A stretch of 33,858 bases of DNA from a virus, in IMG/VR virus record IMGVR_UViG_3300029268_000489, positions 1 to 33,858 of that record; one strand, given 5' to 3'. Under the pieces are notes generated by a model, which saw only the letters and a program-made list of their open reading frames with translations, was not told where the DNA came from and made no database searches. Within the stretch, counting starts at the first letter, position 1, and each line of letters begins with the position of its first letter. Made by a program: the position numbers and the translations under genes. Shown here one piece after another: positions 1 to 8,018 of the stretch.

Positions 1-993
1 ATAATCATTCGCAAATGTTTCTGGGAAACTGCGATATGCCGGATACAATACATTACAACCCAATGCATCTGCTTCACTAACTGTATTACTTACCCAGTCT
101 TGTAAAGCACAGTTAAACAATACTCTAGTATCATTTAATAACTCATAGTATGCGTTTTTATCTAGGTCTTCGTGTACTTTTAACAAACCACGATTTTGCA
201 TATCTTGTGTACGCTTCATATAACTATCGTTATTGCTTTTCAATTTACTACCACTAAACACACAGAACTCTACACTACGATATACACCATGACGATCCTT
301 CATACCATAACGGTTAAAGAATTCTTCAATCACATCCATATAGAAATCAGGTTGTTTTTCTTGATCCCAACGTGCTGAGAATGCAATACGCATCTTTCGT
401 TCATCAAAAGGCTTGATGTTATTATTGATACGACCTCGTACTTCTTCTTTACCAAATGCTAAGCCTGAGATATTGTAGATCGGAGCACGCCAACCCGCAA
501 TCTTCATATGCATTACCATTTCTTCATTACTAGCAAGTACACCATCAGCGAATGAATCAACCATCTTCTCATAGTGACCCATGAATTCACTCATACCCCA
601 TACGTGTACGAAATCATCAGGATCAATACTTTGTGCTAGACAGCGAACAAAAATCTTAGGACGACTTGTGATCGGAATCTGTTTCATAATGTAAGGCAAT
701 GACTCAATTCCGGGCTGAAACATATCTTCAAAATAAACTATATCACCTGCGCCTACATCGCCTTGCTTCATCATCTTAACAAGATTCATAAGTTGACTCA
801 TACCAAAGTATGTGCGACCATGTGCATCCAACACTTGTCCCGTAACGATAGCTTGGTCATTACTTAATGTTTCGCCCGGGACAATAACATAGTTAATGCC
901 CCTACGTTTAAATACACTTTCATTCCAGTCTTGCAACTGTAATGTGTATCGTGCTTTGTAAGGCTCTAGGCCCATGTAAAATAGTTTATGCAT
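1..993 (-). CDS. Glycosyltransferase, GT-B fold, family 4-like (3' end outside window)
   Basis: Reading the minus strand from an ATG at 993 gives an open frame that runs off the left edge without a stop (331 codons seen), so the C-terminus is missing. The N-terminal half contains a possible nucleotide-sugar or acceptor Rossmann domain. The second half has the pattern of a GT-B C-terminal domain: an 'IAFSARWDQEKQPDF' segment near residue 200, followed by 'LLKVHEDLDKNAYYELLNDTRVLFNCALQDWVSNTVSEADALGC', which fits the conserved helix-loop of family 4 enzymes where a Glu binds the donor (here SEADALGC). It would transfer a sugar from an activated donor, probably in the cytoplasm. The start overlaps the 3' end of the upstream nucleotidyltransferase-cupin gene by 8 bases, so the two are cotranscribed and probably act in one sugar pathway. 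Acceptor and sugar are unknown. Confidence 0.8.
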   Translation of the reverse strand, partial: MHKLFYMGLEPYKARYTLQLQDWNESVFKRRGINYVIVPGETLSNDQAIVTGQVLDAHGRTYFGMSQLMNLVKMMKQGDVGAGDIVYFEDMFQPGIESLPYIMKQIPITSRPKIFVRCLAQSIDPDDFVHVWGMSEFMGHYEKMVDSFADGVLASNEEMVMHMKIAGWRAPIYNISGLAFGKEEVRGRINNNIKPFDERKMRIAFSARWDQEKQPDFYMDVIEEFFNRYGMKDRHGVYRSVEFCVFSGSKLKSNNDSYMKRTQDMQNRGLLKVHEDLDKNAYYELLNDTRVLFNCALQDWVSNTVSEADALGCNVLYPAYRSFPETFANDY

Positions 994-1747
994 TTTGTCG
1001 TTTGATATCTTCTTCTACACATTTCTTACCATATTGAATCTCAACGATTTTACAAGGTTTACTAAATGTGTTAGTTAACTGATGCCACTCATCAGGTTTA
1101 ATAGTAATTGTATCATGTTTAGTTAGAATTGTCTCGGTCAATTCACCCGTTTCGGCATATCTACGTATCTTACACTTACCTTCAGTAACGATCCAGTGTT
1201 CACTACGTTTGGCATGTTTTTGCATACTAAGAGATTGTTTTGGTTCTACTGTAAGTTCTTTTACTTTAGTACCATCTACCTCATGCAATACACGATAGTA
1301 TCCCCACTCACGTTCTGTTTTGGGTGCTTTCCAAGTGTCGAGAATCCAACTACTAGAATTTACCTTGTCTTCTCCGCCTACACCAAAAACGAATTCAATG
1401 TTATTATCATCGATATCCATTTCTGGAATGTTGTCACTGGTTCTATCACCACCATTAGCAAACACAATAGTTGCTTCCGGATAGTTTTCTCTGATTTGTC
1501 TAATAGCATCTTTGGCAGTGTCATCACTATCATCAAATAACAATAATGCATTAGGTGTGTCTAATGCTGAAGTTACTGCTACTCGCTCACCTAATGGCAA
1601 GAATGGTCTACCTTTTTTGCGAGATAACCAAGCATCGCTATTAAGTCCGATGACTAACATATCTCCTAATTTTTTAGCCGCATTAATGTATGCGATATGT
1701 CCGCTGTGTAGTGGATCAAATCCACCTGTAATTAATACTACTTTCAT
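986..1747 (-). CDS. Fused HIGH-type nucleotidyltransferase and phosphomannose-isomerase-type cupin
   Basis: A two-domain protein of 253 aa. Residues 1-130 form a cytidylyltransferase-like domain with the GGFDPLHSGH motif (residues 8-17), like the nucleotidyltransferase half of HldE/RfaE or glycerol-3-phosphate cytidylyltransferase. Residues about 145-250 form a cupin like the C-terminus of type II mannose-6-phosphate isomerase / mannose-1-phosphate guanylyltransferase, with a metal-site pattern H-x-x-R-x-E-x-W (KHAKRSEHW) and a DEWHQLTN segment. I infer that it makes or modifies an NDP-sugar for the glycosyltransferase that follows. An upstream in-frame ATG at 1768 was rejected: the ATG at 1747 overlaps the previous stop (ATGA), and the nucleotide-binding strand MKVVLITGGFDP begins there. 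Substrate is unknown. Confidence 0.82.
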   Translation of the reverse strand: MKVVLITGGFDPLHSGHIAYINAAKKLGDMLVIGLNSDAWLSRKKGRPFLPLGERVAVTSALDTPNALLLFDDSDDTAKDAIRQIRENYPEATIVFANGGDRTSDNIPEMDIDDNNIEFVFGVGGEDKVNSSSWILDTWKAPKTEREWGYYRVLHEVDGTKVKELTVEPKQSLSMQKHAKRSEHWIVTEGKCKIRRYAETGELTETILTKHDTITIKPDEWHQLTNTFSKPCKIVEIQYGKKCVEEDIKRQNA

Positions 1748-1947
1748 GGGCGCATATCCTCTGCCCACTGATCCTTAGCCCATTTACCTGTACAGGCTTT
1801 GCTATATTGACGATATGCAAAAACACGCATATCATATAGTGTTGCCTCATCGTATTTGTATCCATAGTCCTGACAGAAAGCTAGATAGCCTTCTAGGTCC
1901 TCAAACAGTTGTTGAACACGTGGATTAGATTGTTGTTGTTTTGCCAT
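1744..1947 (-). CDS. Small hypothetical protein, 67 aa
   Basis: A short hydrophilic protein starting MAKQQQSNPRVQQLFEDLEG, with a central Tyr-rich segment (GYKYDEATLYDMRVFAYRQYSKAC). I do not recognise a family. The ATG at 1947 is chosen over the longer frame because it has AAAGGAAT 6-7 bases upstream and because the longer version would run well into the QueD-like gene. Its stop overlaps the start of the nucleotidyltransferase-cupin gene (ATGA), so it is part of the same transcription unit and probably translationally coupled. Confidence 0.7.
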   Translation of the reverse strand: MAKQQQSNPRVQQLFEDLEGYLAFCQDYGYKYDEATLYDMRVFAYRQYSKACTGKWAKDQWAEDMRP

Positions 1948-1960
1948 TTTAATAATTCCT

Positions 1961-2416
1961 TTAAATAGCGATTGAAAGAGAGGGTTTATAAGTATTGTAA
2001 ACAATCGTAGCACCGTTTTCATTATCTTCCGATACTTGAATAACGATATTACGATCTGGATATCGAGTTGCGATAACATCATAGAGGTCATCACTAATCA
2101 TTTCACAACTTTTGTAATCCAATTGAAGAATGCCTTGAGAATATTGATTCTCTAACCATCTTTTGAATTGAATAAACTCAATATCACGGTCGTTGTGAAA
2201 TACTTCAATAGACACTTCAAAGTGAAAGATGTGTCTATGCGGAGTTGCTAGAAAGCTAACATCATACTCATCACCTGTTGCCAAGTTAGGGTCTGTTGCT
2301 GCCGCTGGGTATTTATGAATACCTTCTTTTTGAAAACGCACAAAAATTGTACGTACTGCTTTGTCTTTAATTCGCTGACGTTTTTCAGCTAGTGCTTGTA
2401 TATGTTGTTCGTTCAT
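1961..2416 (-). CDS. queD-like: QueD-like 6-carboxytetrahydropterin synthase family protein
   Basis: A 151-aa protein of the 6-pyruvoyl/6-carboxy-tetrahydropterin synthase family. Candidate zinc ligands are His34 (in GIHKYPAA) and His60/His62 in the HRHIFHFEVSIEV strand (residues 60-72), matching the family's H...HxH pattern. Cys104 (YKSCEMI) and Glu130 (VSEDNENGA) lie where the family's second half has its catalytic residues. QueD makes the pterin intermediate on the route GTP to preQ0. The gene sits two genes downstream of the DpdA-like transglycosylase, so the natural reading is that it supports supply of 7-deazaguanine for DNA modification. QueE and QueC are not in this window and may lie elsewhere or come from the host. 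Start: ATG at 2416 overlaps the previous stop, with AGGAG seven bases upstream. Confidence 0.78.
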   Translation of the reverse strand: MNEQHIQALAEKRQRIKDKAVRTIFVRFQKEGIHKYPAAATDPNLATGDEYDVSFLATPHRHIFHFEVSIEVFHNDRDIEFIQFKRWLENQYSQGILQLDYKSCEMISDDLYDVIATRYPDRNIVIQVSEDNENGATIVYNTYKPSLSIAI

Positions 2417-2625
2417 CTATCATCTCCTAAGTCTACCGTGTTATGGTCATGATCCCATTGCACTCTATTCATTAATCGCAAATCAGTAAAATATTTATCC
2501 TTAGTTTCTTTTAACTCGGATATTTTTTTAATATCTGTTGATCCGTTTTTTTCTAATTGAAAAATTTGATTGTCTAATAATCTAATTGATTCTTCTAGTG
2601 TTTTAATACGATTTTTATATGGCAT
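2413..2625 (-). CDS. Small coiled-coil protein, 70 aa
   Basis: A charged protein predicted as mostly one helix: residues 1-50 have a heptad-like pattern (TLEESIRLLDNQIFQLEKNG) followed by a Lys/Glu-rich segment and an Asp/His-rich tail. No family recognised. It has a clear AGGAGAAT ribosome site before ATG at 2625, starts immediately after the DpdA-like gene and overlaps the QueD-like start by ATGA. Its place between the two 7-deazaguanine genes suggests, but does not show, an accessory role. Confidence 0.75.
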   Translation of the reverse strand: MPYKNRIKTLEESIRLLDNQIFQLEKNGSTDIKKISELKETKDKYFTDLRLMNRVQWDHDHNTVDLGDDR

Positions 2626-2626
2626 A

Positions 2627-4177
2627 TTATTCTCCTAATATTTTAGAAATTTCATCATCGCTATCTTCAATGACTTCTTCGAACTCTGGTTCGTCTTGTA
2701 CATCAAACAATTCATCAAACATTGTTAGTGCATTCATAGTTTTCTTACCACTAATACCTTGACTACCTGATTGAAATTGCATCCACAATCTACTGTTTTG
2801 ATTAATTAAATCAATAGATTCCTGTTTTGTTTTCTTACTGAAAATTTCATCAATCACATCTTTAAACAAAACACGTTCAAATTGTTCATTCATCAACATC
2901 TTAGGTACAACGCCCCTTTCATATTGACGATTAGCTTCCTGCACAGCGTTCATATGCATCCATACATTATGACTTTGAATCAATGTATAACTCAACGTAT
3001 CCCAGCTTGTTTTAGTTTCTTTACCATGTTGACCAATGAATCCTTGACCTCTATAGCACAAGTCCTTAAGTAACAGTTTATCAGTTACTGGACTGTCTGT
3101 AAAGACTTTATGGATGCCTTCAGCTAGTACAGCATCACGATATTTACGATTATCATTAGCATAACTTTTCTTTTCAGCAGTCTTTTCCATACTGTATGAC
3201 CATTTTTTATTATGCTCAATACTTGTATTAAAATATGCTAAACCTTTAGCCGCACTAAAGAATGGGCTTGCACAGTCAAATGTAATTTGTAGTTTAGGGT
3301 TATGATACTTGCGAATAGCTTTCTGAATATCAGTAAACAATACAGCATACTCTAAGATACTTGTACCCAAACAGTGAATCAAATCGTGTTTACCTTCTAC
3401 CAGTAAACCATCATAGATAATATCAACCATTCGTGTTAGCATCAAATGAACATCAATCTTATTCTGACCACCGAATGCCCAACCATTAAAATGATTGTCT
3501 GGATACTGATTTGGATCACAATACTTTTTCATTTCAGCATACCAATCGTCACTTTGTTTATGTGTACGACCTTGTAATACATTTAAAAACTTACATTTAC
3601 CATTACGATTCTTAATGAAGTATTCGTTATTGATATGGGTAGCACTAATAGCTTCTTCAATAGTACTGATACCGTGAAGACTGACACCATTCTTATCTTT
3701 CATATGAAAGGTAGTTAATGATTGTGAAGGAATATCAAGGACCATACCATAGTCCATATATGTATCCATCCAGTTCAACACCGCTTTACGCTTTATCATA
3801 GCTTTAGGGCAGTTAGGATCTTTCCAATCAGCAGGCCATTGACCTTTAAGAATCTGAAATCCACCACTGTCACCTAACATAAACGTGCCAGATTCACGTT
3901 CTCTAATGATACTTTCACTAGGATCGTTTTTAGTAGTATCTAAGTTTGCGTGACCAGCACTGTACAAGCCCCATTTGTAATAATAGAGACCTTCACTACT
4001 ATTTAAGAAGTTTAGTTTTTCTACATCACCATTAAATTGTGCAGGGATACGTGCAGGATCAAAGTACTGTTCACCTTTACGTTGTTTACCCAAGCCAGCA
4101 ATATAAAAACTACTGACTGCAGGTAAGAACAATGCCCAATCAGGGTTTTGTTTTTGTGATAGATTGTCTTGTTCCAT
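2627..4177 (-). CDS. dpdA: DpdA-like DNA guanine transglycosylase (TGT fold)
   Basis: A 516-aa protein with the marks of the tRNA-guanine transglycosylase superfamily. GDSGGFQI is at residues 102-109 (the TGT base-binding Asp motif), an Asp at 148, LQGRTHKQ at 201-208, GWAFGG at 232-237 in place of the TGT glycine loop, and FDCASP at 300-305, where Asp301 matches the TGT nucleophile. The TGT CxCxxC zinc site is not intact: only one Cys with G/H positions is seen before the IQSHNVWMHM helix. This divergence plus the QueD-like neighbour fits DpdA, which exchanges guanine for a 7-deazaguanine in DNA, protecting phage DNA from restriction. The C-terminus is acidic. Start overlaps the clamp stop (TAATG), so it belongs to the replication operon. 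Confidence 0.85.
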   Translation of the reverse strand: MEQDNLSQKQNPDWALFLPAVSSFYIAGLGKQRKGEQYFDPARIPAQFNGDVEKLNFLNSSEGLYYYKWGLYSAGHANLDTTKNDPSESIIRERESGTFMLGDSGGFQILKGQWPADWKDPNCPKAMIKRKAVLNWMDTYMDYGMVLDIPSQSLTTFHMKDKNGVSLHGISTIEEAISATHINNEYFIKNRNGKCKFLNVLQGRTHKQSDDWYAEMKKYCDPNQYPDNHFNGWAFGGQNKIDVHLMLTRMVDIIYDGLLVEGKHDLIHCLGTSILEYAVLFTDIQKAIRKYHNPKLQITFDCASPFFSAAKGLAYFNTSIEHNKKWSYSMEKTAEKKSYANDNRKYRDAVLAEGIHKVFTDSPVTDKLLLKDLCYRGQGFIGQHGKETKTSWDTLSYTLIQSHNVWMHMNAVQEANRQYERGVVPKMLMNEQFERVLFKDVIDEIFSKKTKQESIDLINQNSRLWMQFQSGSQGISGKKTMNALTMFDELFDVQDEPEFEEVIEDSDDEISKILGE

Positions 4178-4908
4178 TATTTTGCGTTAGCTGGCAATAG
4201 ATATGTATATGTAGCCAGACCTGAATCTACTGTAATCTCAGTAGCACCTGCATCAGCAATACGAACTTTCTTGTCACCCGGCAAGTCCATAATAGCTAAG
4301 AACACTTTAACTGGCCAATTCCAAGCTTTGTTTAATGAACCAGTAACACCCGGTTGAAATACAAAGTTACCACTGTGAGTTGATGGATCACCAAAGTTAA
4401 CCTTCAAGTCACCATTAACTGTTGTGAATGTAAAATGTTCTTCTTCACTATTAGCACTTGCTTGTTTCTTTAGTCGTTGAATGCCTGCGATAGTAGGCTC
4501 AAACTCAACATTCCAAGTAGTACCCTTGAATGTAACACTTTTAACTTTTTCTTCAACGATTGATTTAGTCATCAAGCGATAGTCATTAACAAATGAACCG
4601 TCTTTTGTTTCAAAGTGAATAGTACTAGGTACATCAACACCATCACGATTAGTGCGTAATACAGAAATTTTAGCGTGTTCATCGTAGTCATCAAAACCTA
4701 GAATAGTTTTGAGTTTAGTTAAGTTAGGCATACCGAACACACCGATGAAATCAGCTATTGGGCTATTCAATACTCCTGATACAATAACAGTTTTCTTTTC
4801 TGAAATTGCGTTGATAGTTGTCTCGGTATCAGTACCTGAAACTTTAATTAAGTCTACATCACCTAGACCGTTTGTGTGTGTAATTAAATCTTGTAAATAA
4901 TCTTTCAT
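4177..4908 (-). CDS. gp45-like: DNA polymerase sliding clamp, T4 gp45-like
   Basis: A 243-aa protein, close in size to T4 gp45, directly downstream of the DNA polymerase. The pattern is of alternating beta strands and helices without catalytic motifs; the segment around residues 55-75 (FIGVFGMPNLTKLKTILG) fits a clamp helix-strand. It would form a trimeric ring that tethers the polymerase to DNA; in T4 the clamp also activates late transcription together with gp33 and gp55, relevant here because T4-like late promoter motifs occur through the window. It has its own candidate sigma70-type promoter and an AAAGGAAAAAC ribosome site. The assignment rests on position, size and general resemblance more than on a strong motif. 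Confidence 0.78.
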   Translation of the reverse strand: MKDYLQDLITHTNGLGDVDLIKVSGTDTETTINAISEKKTVIVSGVLNSPIADFIGVFGMPNLTKLKTILGFDDYDEHAKISVLRTNRDGVDVPSTIHFETKDGSFVNDYRLMTKSIVEEKVKSVTFKGTTWNVEFEPTIAGIQRLKKQASANSEEEHFTFTTVNGDLKVNFGDPSTHSGNFVFQPGVTGSLNKAWNWPVKVFLAIMDLPGDKKVRIADAGATEITVDSGLATYTYLLPANAK

Positions 4909-4949
4909 GTTTTTCCTTTGTATACCTATTTAGGCAGTTTATGTTGTAT

Positions 4950-4978
4950 ATTATATTATATTTTATTGCGTAATGCAA
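4950..4978 (-). promoter_or_regulatory. Candidate sigma70-type promoter of the clamp-dpdA-queD genes
   Basis: On the minus strand TTGCAT (4978-4973) is followed after 17 bases by TATAAT (4955-4950). A second overlapping choice is TTGCTA with 18 bases to the next TATAAT (4960-4955). The -35 region lies in a small hairpin-forming sequence (TATTGC-5-GCAATA) directly after the polymerase stop. It would give the clamp its own transcript in addition to read-through from the polymerase. Confidence 0.5.
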
Positions 4979-4985
4979 TAGCAAT

Positions 4986-7703
4986 TTACCCGAAGCTGAA
5001 TAAATCATCAAATGTACTATTCGTATCTGTACTACTACGAATATCCCAACCAAGTACTCCCAACAAGTTATCAATCTTTTCATCAACCAATGTTTGTTCC
5101 ATTGCTTGGTCATCGAATGGTAACTCTGTGAACCATTTTGGTAATCGTAATTCGTCAACAGGATATGCGATACTGGTAAAGCCTAATGGATTAGGTTTAA
5201 GTTTGCATACCACTACCTTCATACCATCAATAATCTTCTGACTATAGTTGTCGCTGTTTACTCTACGCAAGTAGTTGTAGTTTAATGCCGCTCTTACGTG
5301 ACCGGGCATATTTGCACGACCAGTACTGCTCTTAGCTTCTAAATCACCGTACATTGTAAGTTTGTTAACACCTTTAGGAGAACCTTTAGTCCAACTGTCT
5401 TGTGCAGTTAATACTCGTTTAAAGTCTTTGATAGCTTCAATGACCTCATCACGACCTTTACCTTCTTGCAGAATCATTTGCAATACATTCATTAAAAATT
5501 CTTGTATGTATTTAGGAGTATCAGCACGTTTCAAGTCAAGACCCATAGCTTTGATATCACCAAGCTTACCATCTTTATCTTTACGCTTACCTTCTTTGTC
5601 AAAGATGTTAATAGCATAACGTTTCTTAACAATAAAGATAGCACGATCACCAATTAGTTCACGACCAGCTTTAATGATTTCACCATTCTTACGAGGTGCG
5701 TGAAATGCCTTCTCCATAAATGATGGGAAACTTTCATTAGCTTGGTCTGCAATACTATCATACAATCCGATACAGAGTTCTTTGTCCCATACTAACTCAC
5801 CTTTATCAATCTGTGGCTTCAGTGTGGGATAAGCAGTGAAGTAACAACTATCAGTATCACCATATACAATTGCATTGCCTTCGTGTGAATACGTGCCCTC
5901 AACTGATTCGTTGATGGTACTCATCATATGACGAACAATTTGACGACCGCTTAGTGTAACACTTTGACCTATACGTTTATCATAGAACCTACAATGTTCA
6001 TTCAACAATGCACCATACGCTGAATTCAATAAAATCTTACGAACAAGTTGTCGCTTATCCCAGTATTCTCTATCTTCAGTCGTAGTTGCTTCTTTTAGAT
6101 TCTTCTGCATTTCTTTACGGTCTGAGTACCAACGTGTTAGTAGACCAGGAACAACACCTTCTTTCTCATAAGTAAAGATTGTACCATTAGCACTTAGCAT
6201 CCAGGGCTTATGACTATCAAATATCATCTTCCAGACTTCTGCCGCTGACATTTCTTCAGTACGACCATCTTCAAAGTCAACTGTAAGCATAGTACCACGT
6301 TCTTGGTTCATAATCGCAGTATACTCTAATGCACCGAACAGATTCTCCCATAGTATGGCACCAGTCACATCATCGTCACCTTCTTTATAGCGTTTCTTCT
6401 CACTTGCTAGTCGAAGGCCCTTGTCTTTCATATACTGGTCTGTGATTGTCTGTCTGATTTGAGCAACGATGGTCTCTCCACCCATGTTGAGGGCACGAAT
6501 AACCGAGGGATAGAGCGAGTTAATGTCAACTGCCCCGACATATTCGTGCATTCCTCTTTTCGGCGTAGCAACAAAGGCACCTGCCGCTTGCTGGATTTCT
6601 TCTTCATTTTCAACCTTTCGTTTTTTATCTGGAACAACTAACCCACGTTCGTGAGCCTCATTAAAAATAGCCATCTCAATCATTGCTACTGAACCCATTA
6701 CTGTTGGAAGCAGTACTGTGTTTTCGTGTGCAAGTTGATTAGCTAATTCTAAAAACTTAAGTTTGTTGTGAATCTTCACTAACAACATTGTATCTTGTCT
6801 ATTGTATTCAATGAACTTTTTAAAGTCTTTGTTATACAGTTGGTCAAGCGTACCTTCATATTGTGTTTTGTTTTCACCGACTTCCATCTCACCGATAGAG
6901 TCAAGTTTATAACTGTGACGAGATTCATAGTTATACTTTTTGTACAACTGTAAATAGTCCAAGTGAATACGACCTACTAAGTCATAAGTTGTTTCACTCT
7001 TACCGAATCGTTCGTATTCTCTAGCTTTAGGAAGTTGACCCATCAAGCAAAACTTGCGTGTGTCATCTTTACTCATCACTCTAGTAACACGATTGACCAT
7101 ATAGGGAATATCATAGCCCTCTGAGTTCCAGCCAGTCAATACATCTGCATCTTCAATGAGTTGAAAGAAAACATCAAACATTTCCTTCTCTGATTTGAAT
7201 AGCATTGTGTTTTCAAATTCATTAGTGATTTCTTGGGCTGTTTCACTAGACATATGTTTAGGAGCAATCACTAGTGTAATGCATTGGTCTAGCCAATCTA
7301 AGTAACAACTGATAGCAGTTACAGGATTGAATGGATCGCTAGTAGGACTGAAACCCTTCTCAGGATCAAAGTCTACCTCAATGTCAAAGAAGCAAGTATG
7401 AAGTTTAGGAGCATCAACTTTAAGATAGTTTTCACTTAGACAGCGAAAGACTACGTTAACATCACTTTCAAATAATTTCTTACCTGAATGAATGCGTCTT
7501 TCTTTTTCAAACTCTTGTCGTTTTCGAGTACTGAAACGACTGACTGGATCGCCATAGATACTACGATGTTTACCCTTAGGGTCAGGATAATACAATACAT
7601 AGTTAGTGGGATATTCTTTGTATTGACGCTTGCCGTTATTATCCCGTTCTACTACGTAGATACGATCCTCATCCCTGCTGTGAATAGCGTCAACGTAACT
7701 CAA
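4986..7703 (-). CDS. gp43-like: DNA polymerase, family B (T4 gp43-like), with 3'-5' exonuclease
   Basis: A 905-aa replicative polymerase, near the 898 aa of T4 gp43. Exonuclease motifs: Exo I FDIEVD (106-111), Exo II GWNSEGYDIPY (191-201), Exo III YNRQDTMLL (300-308). Polymerase motifs: A DINSLYPSVI (393-402), B KILLNSAYG (556-564), C YGDTDS (614-619). All catalytic Asp residues are present, so both activities should be intact. The last residues (STFDDLFSFG) resemble the T4 gp43 C-terminal clamp-binding peptide (ending SLDFLFG), and the gp45-like clamp gene follows directly. The start overlaps the stop of the DsbA-like gene (ATGA). Transcribed from the strong promoter upstream of dsbA. Confidence 0.97.
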   Translation of the reverse strand: MSYVDAIHSRDEDRIYVVERDNNGKRQYKEYPTNYVLYYPDPKGKHRSIYGDPVSRFSTRKRQEFEKERRIHSGKKLFESDVNVVFRCLSENYLKVDAPKLHTCFFDIEVDFDPEKGFSPTSDPFNPVTAISCYLDWLDQCITLVIAPKHMSSETAQEITNEFENTMLFKSEKEMFDVFFQLIEDADVLTGWNSEGYDIPYMVNRVTRVMSKDDTRKFCLMGQLPKAREYERFGKSETTYDLVGRIHLDYLQLYKKYNYESRHSYKLDSIGEMEVGENKTQYEGTLDQLYNKDFKKFIEYNRQDTMLLVKIHNKLKFLELANQLAHENTVLLPTVMGSVAMIEMAIFNEAHERGLVVPDKKRKVENEEEIQQAAGAFVATPKRGMHEYVGAVDINSLYPSVIRALNMGGETIVAQIRQTITDQYMKDKGLRLASEKKRYKEGDDDVTGAILWENLFGALEYTAIMNQERGTMLTVDFEDGRTEEMSAAEVWKMIFDSHKPWMLSANGTIFTYEKEGVVPGLLTRWYSDRKEMQKNLKEATTTEDREYWDKRQLVRKILLNSAYGALLNEHCRFYDKRIGQSVTLSGRQIVRHMMSTINESVEGTYSHEGNAIVYGDTDSCYFTAYPTLKPQIDKGELVWDKELCIGLYDSIADQANESFPSFMEKAFHAPRKNGEIIKAGRELIGDRAIFIVKKRYAINIFDKEGKRKDKDGKLGDIKAMGLDLKRADTPKYIQEFLMNVLQMILQEGKGRDEVIEAIKDFKRVLTAQDSWTKGSPKGVNKLTMYGDLEAKSSTGRANMPGHVRAALNYNYLRRVNSDNYSQKIIDGMKVVVCKLKPNPLGFTSIAYPVDELRLPKWFTELPFDDQAMEQTLVDEKIDNLLGVLGWDIRSSTDTNSTFDDLFSFG

Positions 7704-7966
7704 AGTGTTTTGCCCACAGTTTCCAAGATAGTGTTGAGTTCATCGTGGTCTTTGTTAGTCTGACCGAGACTTGCCTTGTGAGCAATCTTAATTGCTTTCT
7801 TCAATGTAGAAGCCTTGATTTCAAGTTCTTCTGCAACTGCTTTAATAGTGTCGTTTAGTCCACCATTCAATGTGTCAATTTCGTGTAGTACAGTCATACC
7901 CTCATTGACTAGTTGAGTTAGCTTAATCTTTGCTTCACCGTTAAAGGTTCTGTTATAATCTGACAT
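7700..7966 (-). CDS. dsbA-like: DsbA-like dsDNA-binding / late transcription regulator
   Basis: An 88-aa helical protein, matching the size (89 aa) and helix pattern of T4 DsbA, including a C-terminal half 'KAVAEELEIKASTLKKAIKIAHK' comparable to T4 DsbA's 'RIRAKDELGVDGKMFNRLLALYHK'. T4 DsbA is a small dsDNA-binding protein that binds near late promoters. This fits a phage with T4-like late promoter motifs. It is the first gene of the replication operon, with AAGGAGAACCT before ATG at 7966 and a strong sigma70-type promoter upstream, and overlaps the polymerase start by ATGA. A different role is possible, since the sequence is short. Confidence 0.72.
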   Translation of the reverse strand: MSDYNRTFNGEAKIKLTQLVNEGMTVLHEIDTLNGGLNDTIKAVAEELEIKASTLKKAIKIAHKASLGQTNKDHDELNTILETVGKTL

Positions 7967-7989
7967 AGGTTCTCCTTAAATAATTAGTT

Positions 7990-8018
7990 AGTATACTTGG
8001 CTTGCGTAGAGAAGTCAA
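7990..8018 (-). promoter_or_regulatory. Sigma70-type promoter of dsbA-DNA polymerase operon
   Basis: On the minus strand TTGACT (8018-8013), exactly 17 bases, then TATACT (7995-7990), followed by a leader with an AAGGAGAAC ribosome site before the DsbA-like gene. The -35 box overlaps the stop codon of the TilS-like gene. The same two hexamers with the same spacing occur before dnaJ, which suggests an early/middle class read by host RNA polymerase. Confidence 0.8.

Noticed and set aside
196-378. Plus-strand frame of 60 aa at the left edge
   Set aside because: Antisense to the glycosyltransferase, whose frame is open to the edge and has a recognisable fold pattern.
1744-2094. A longer version (116 aa) of the 67-aa protein, starting at 2094
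   Set aside because: The extra N-terminus overlaps the QueD-like gene by more than 100 bases and has no ribosome site; ATG 1947 has one.
4859-5158. Minus-strand frame of 99 aa at the clamp/polymerase border
   Set aside because: It covers the end of the polymerase and the clamp promoter in another frame; no ribosome site.
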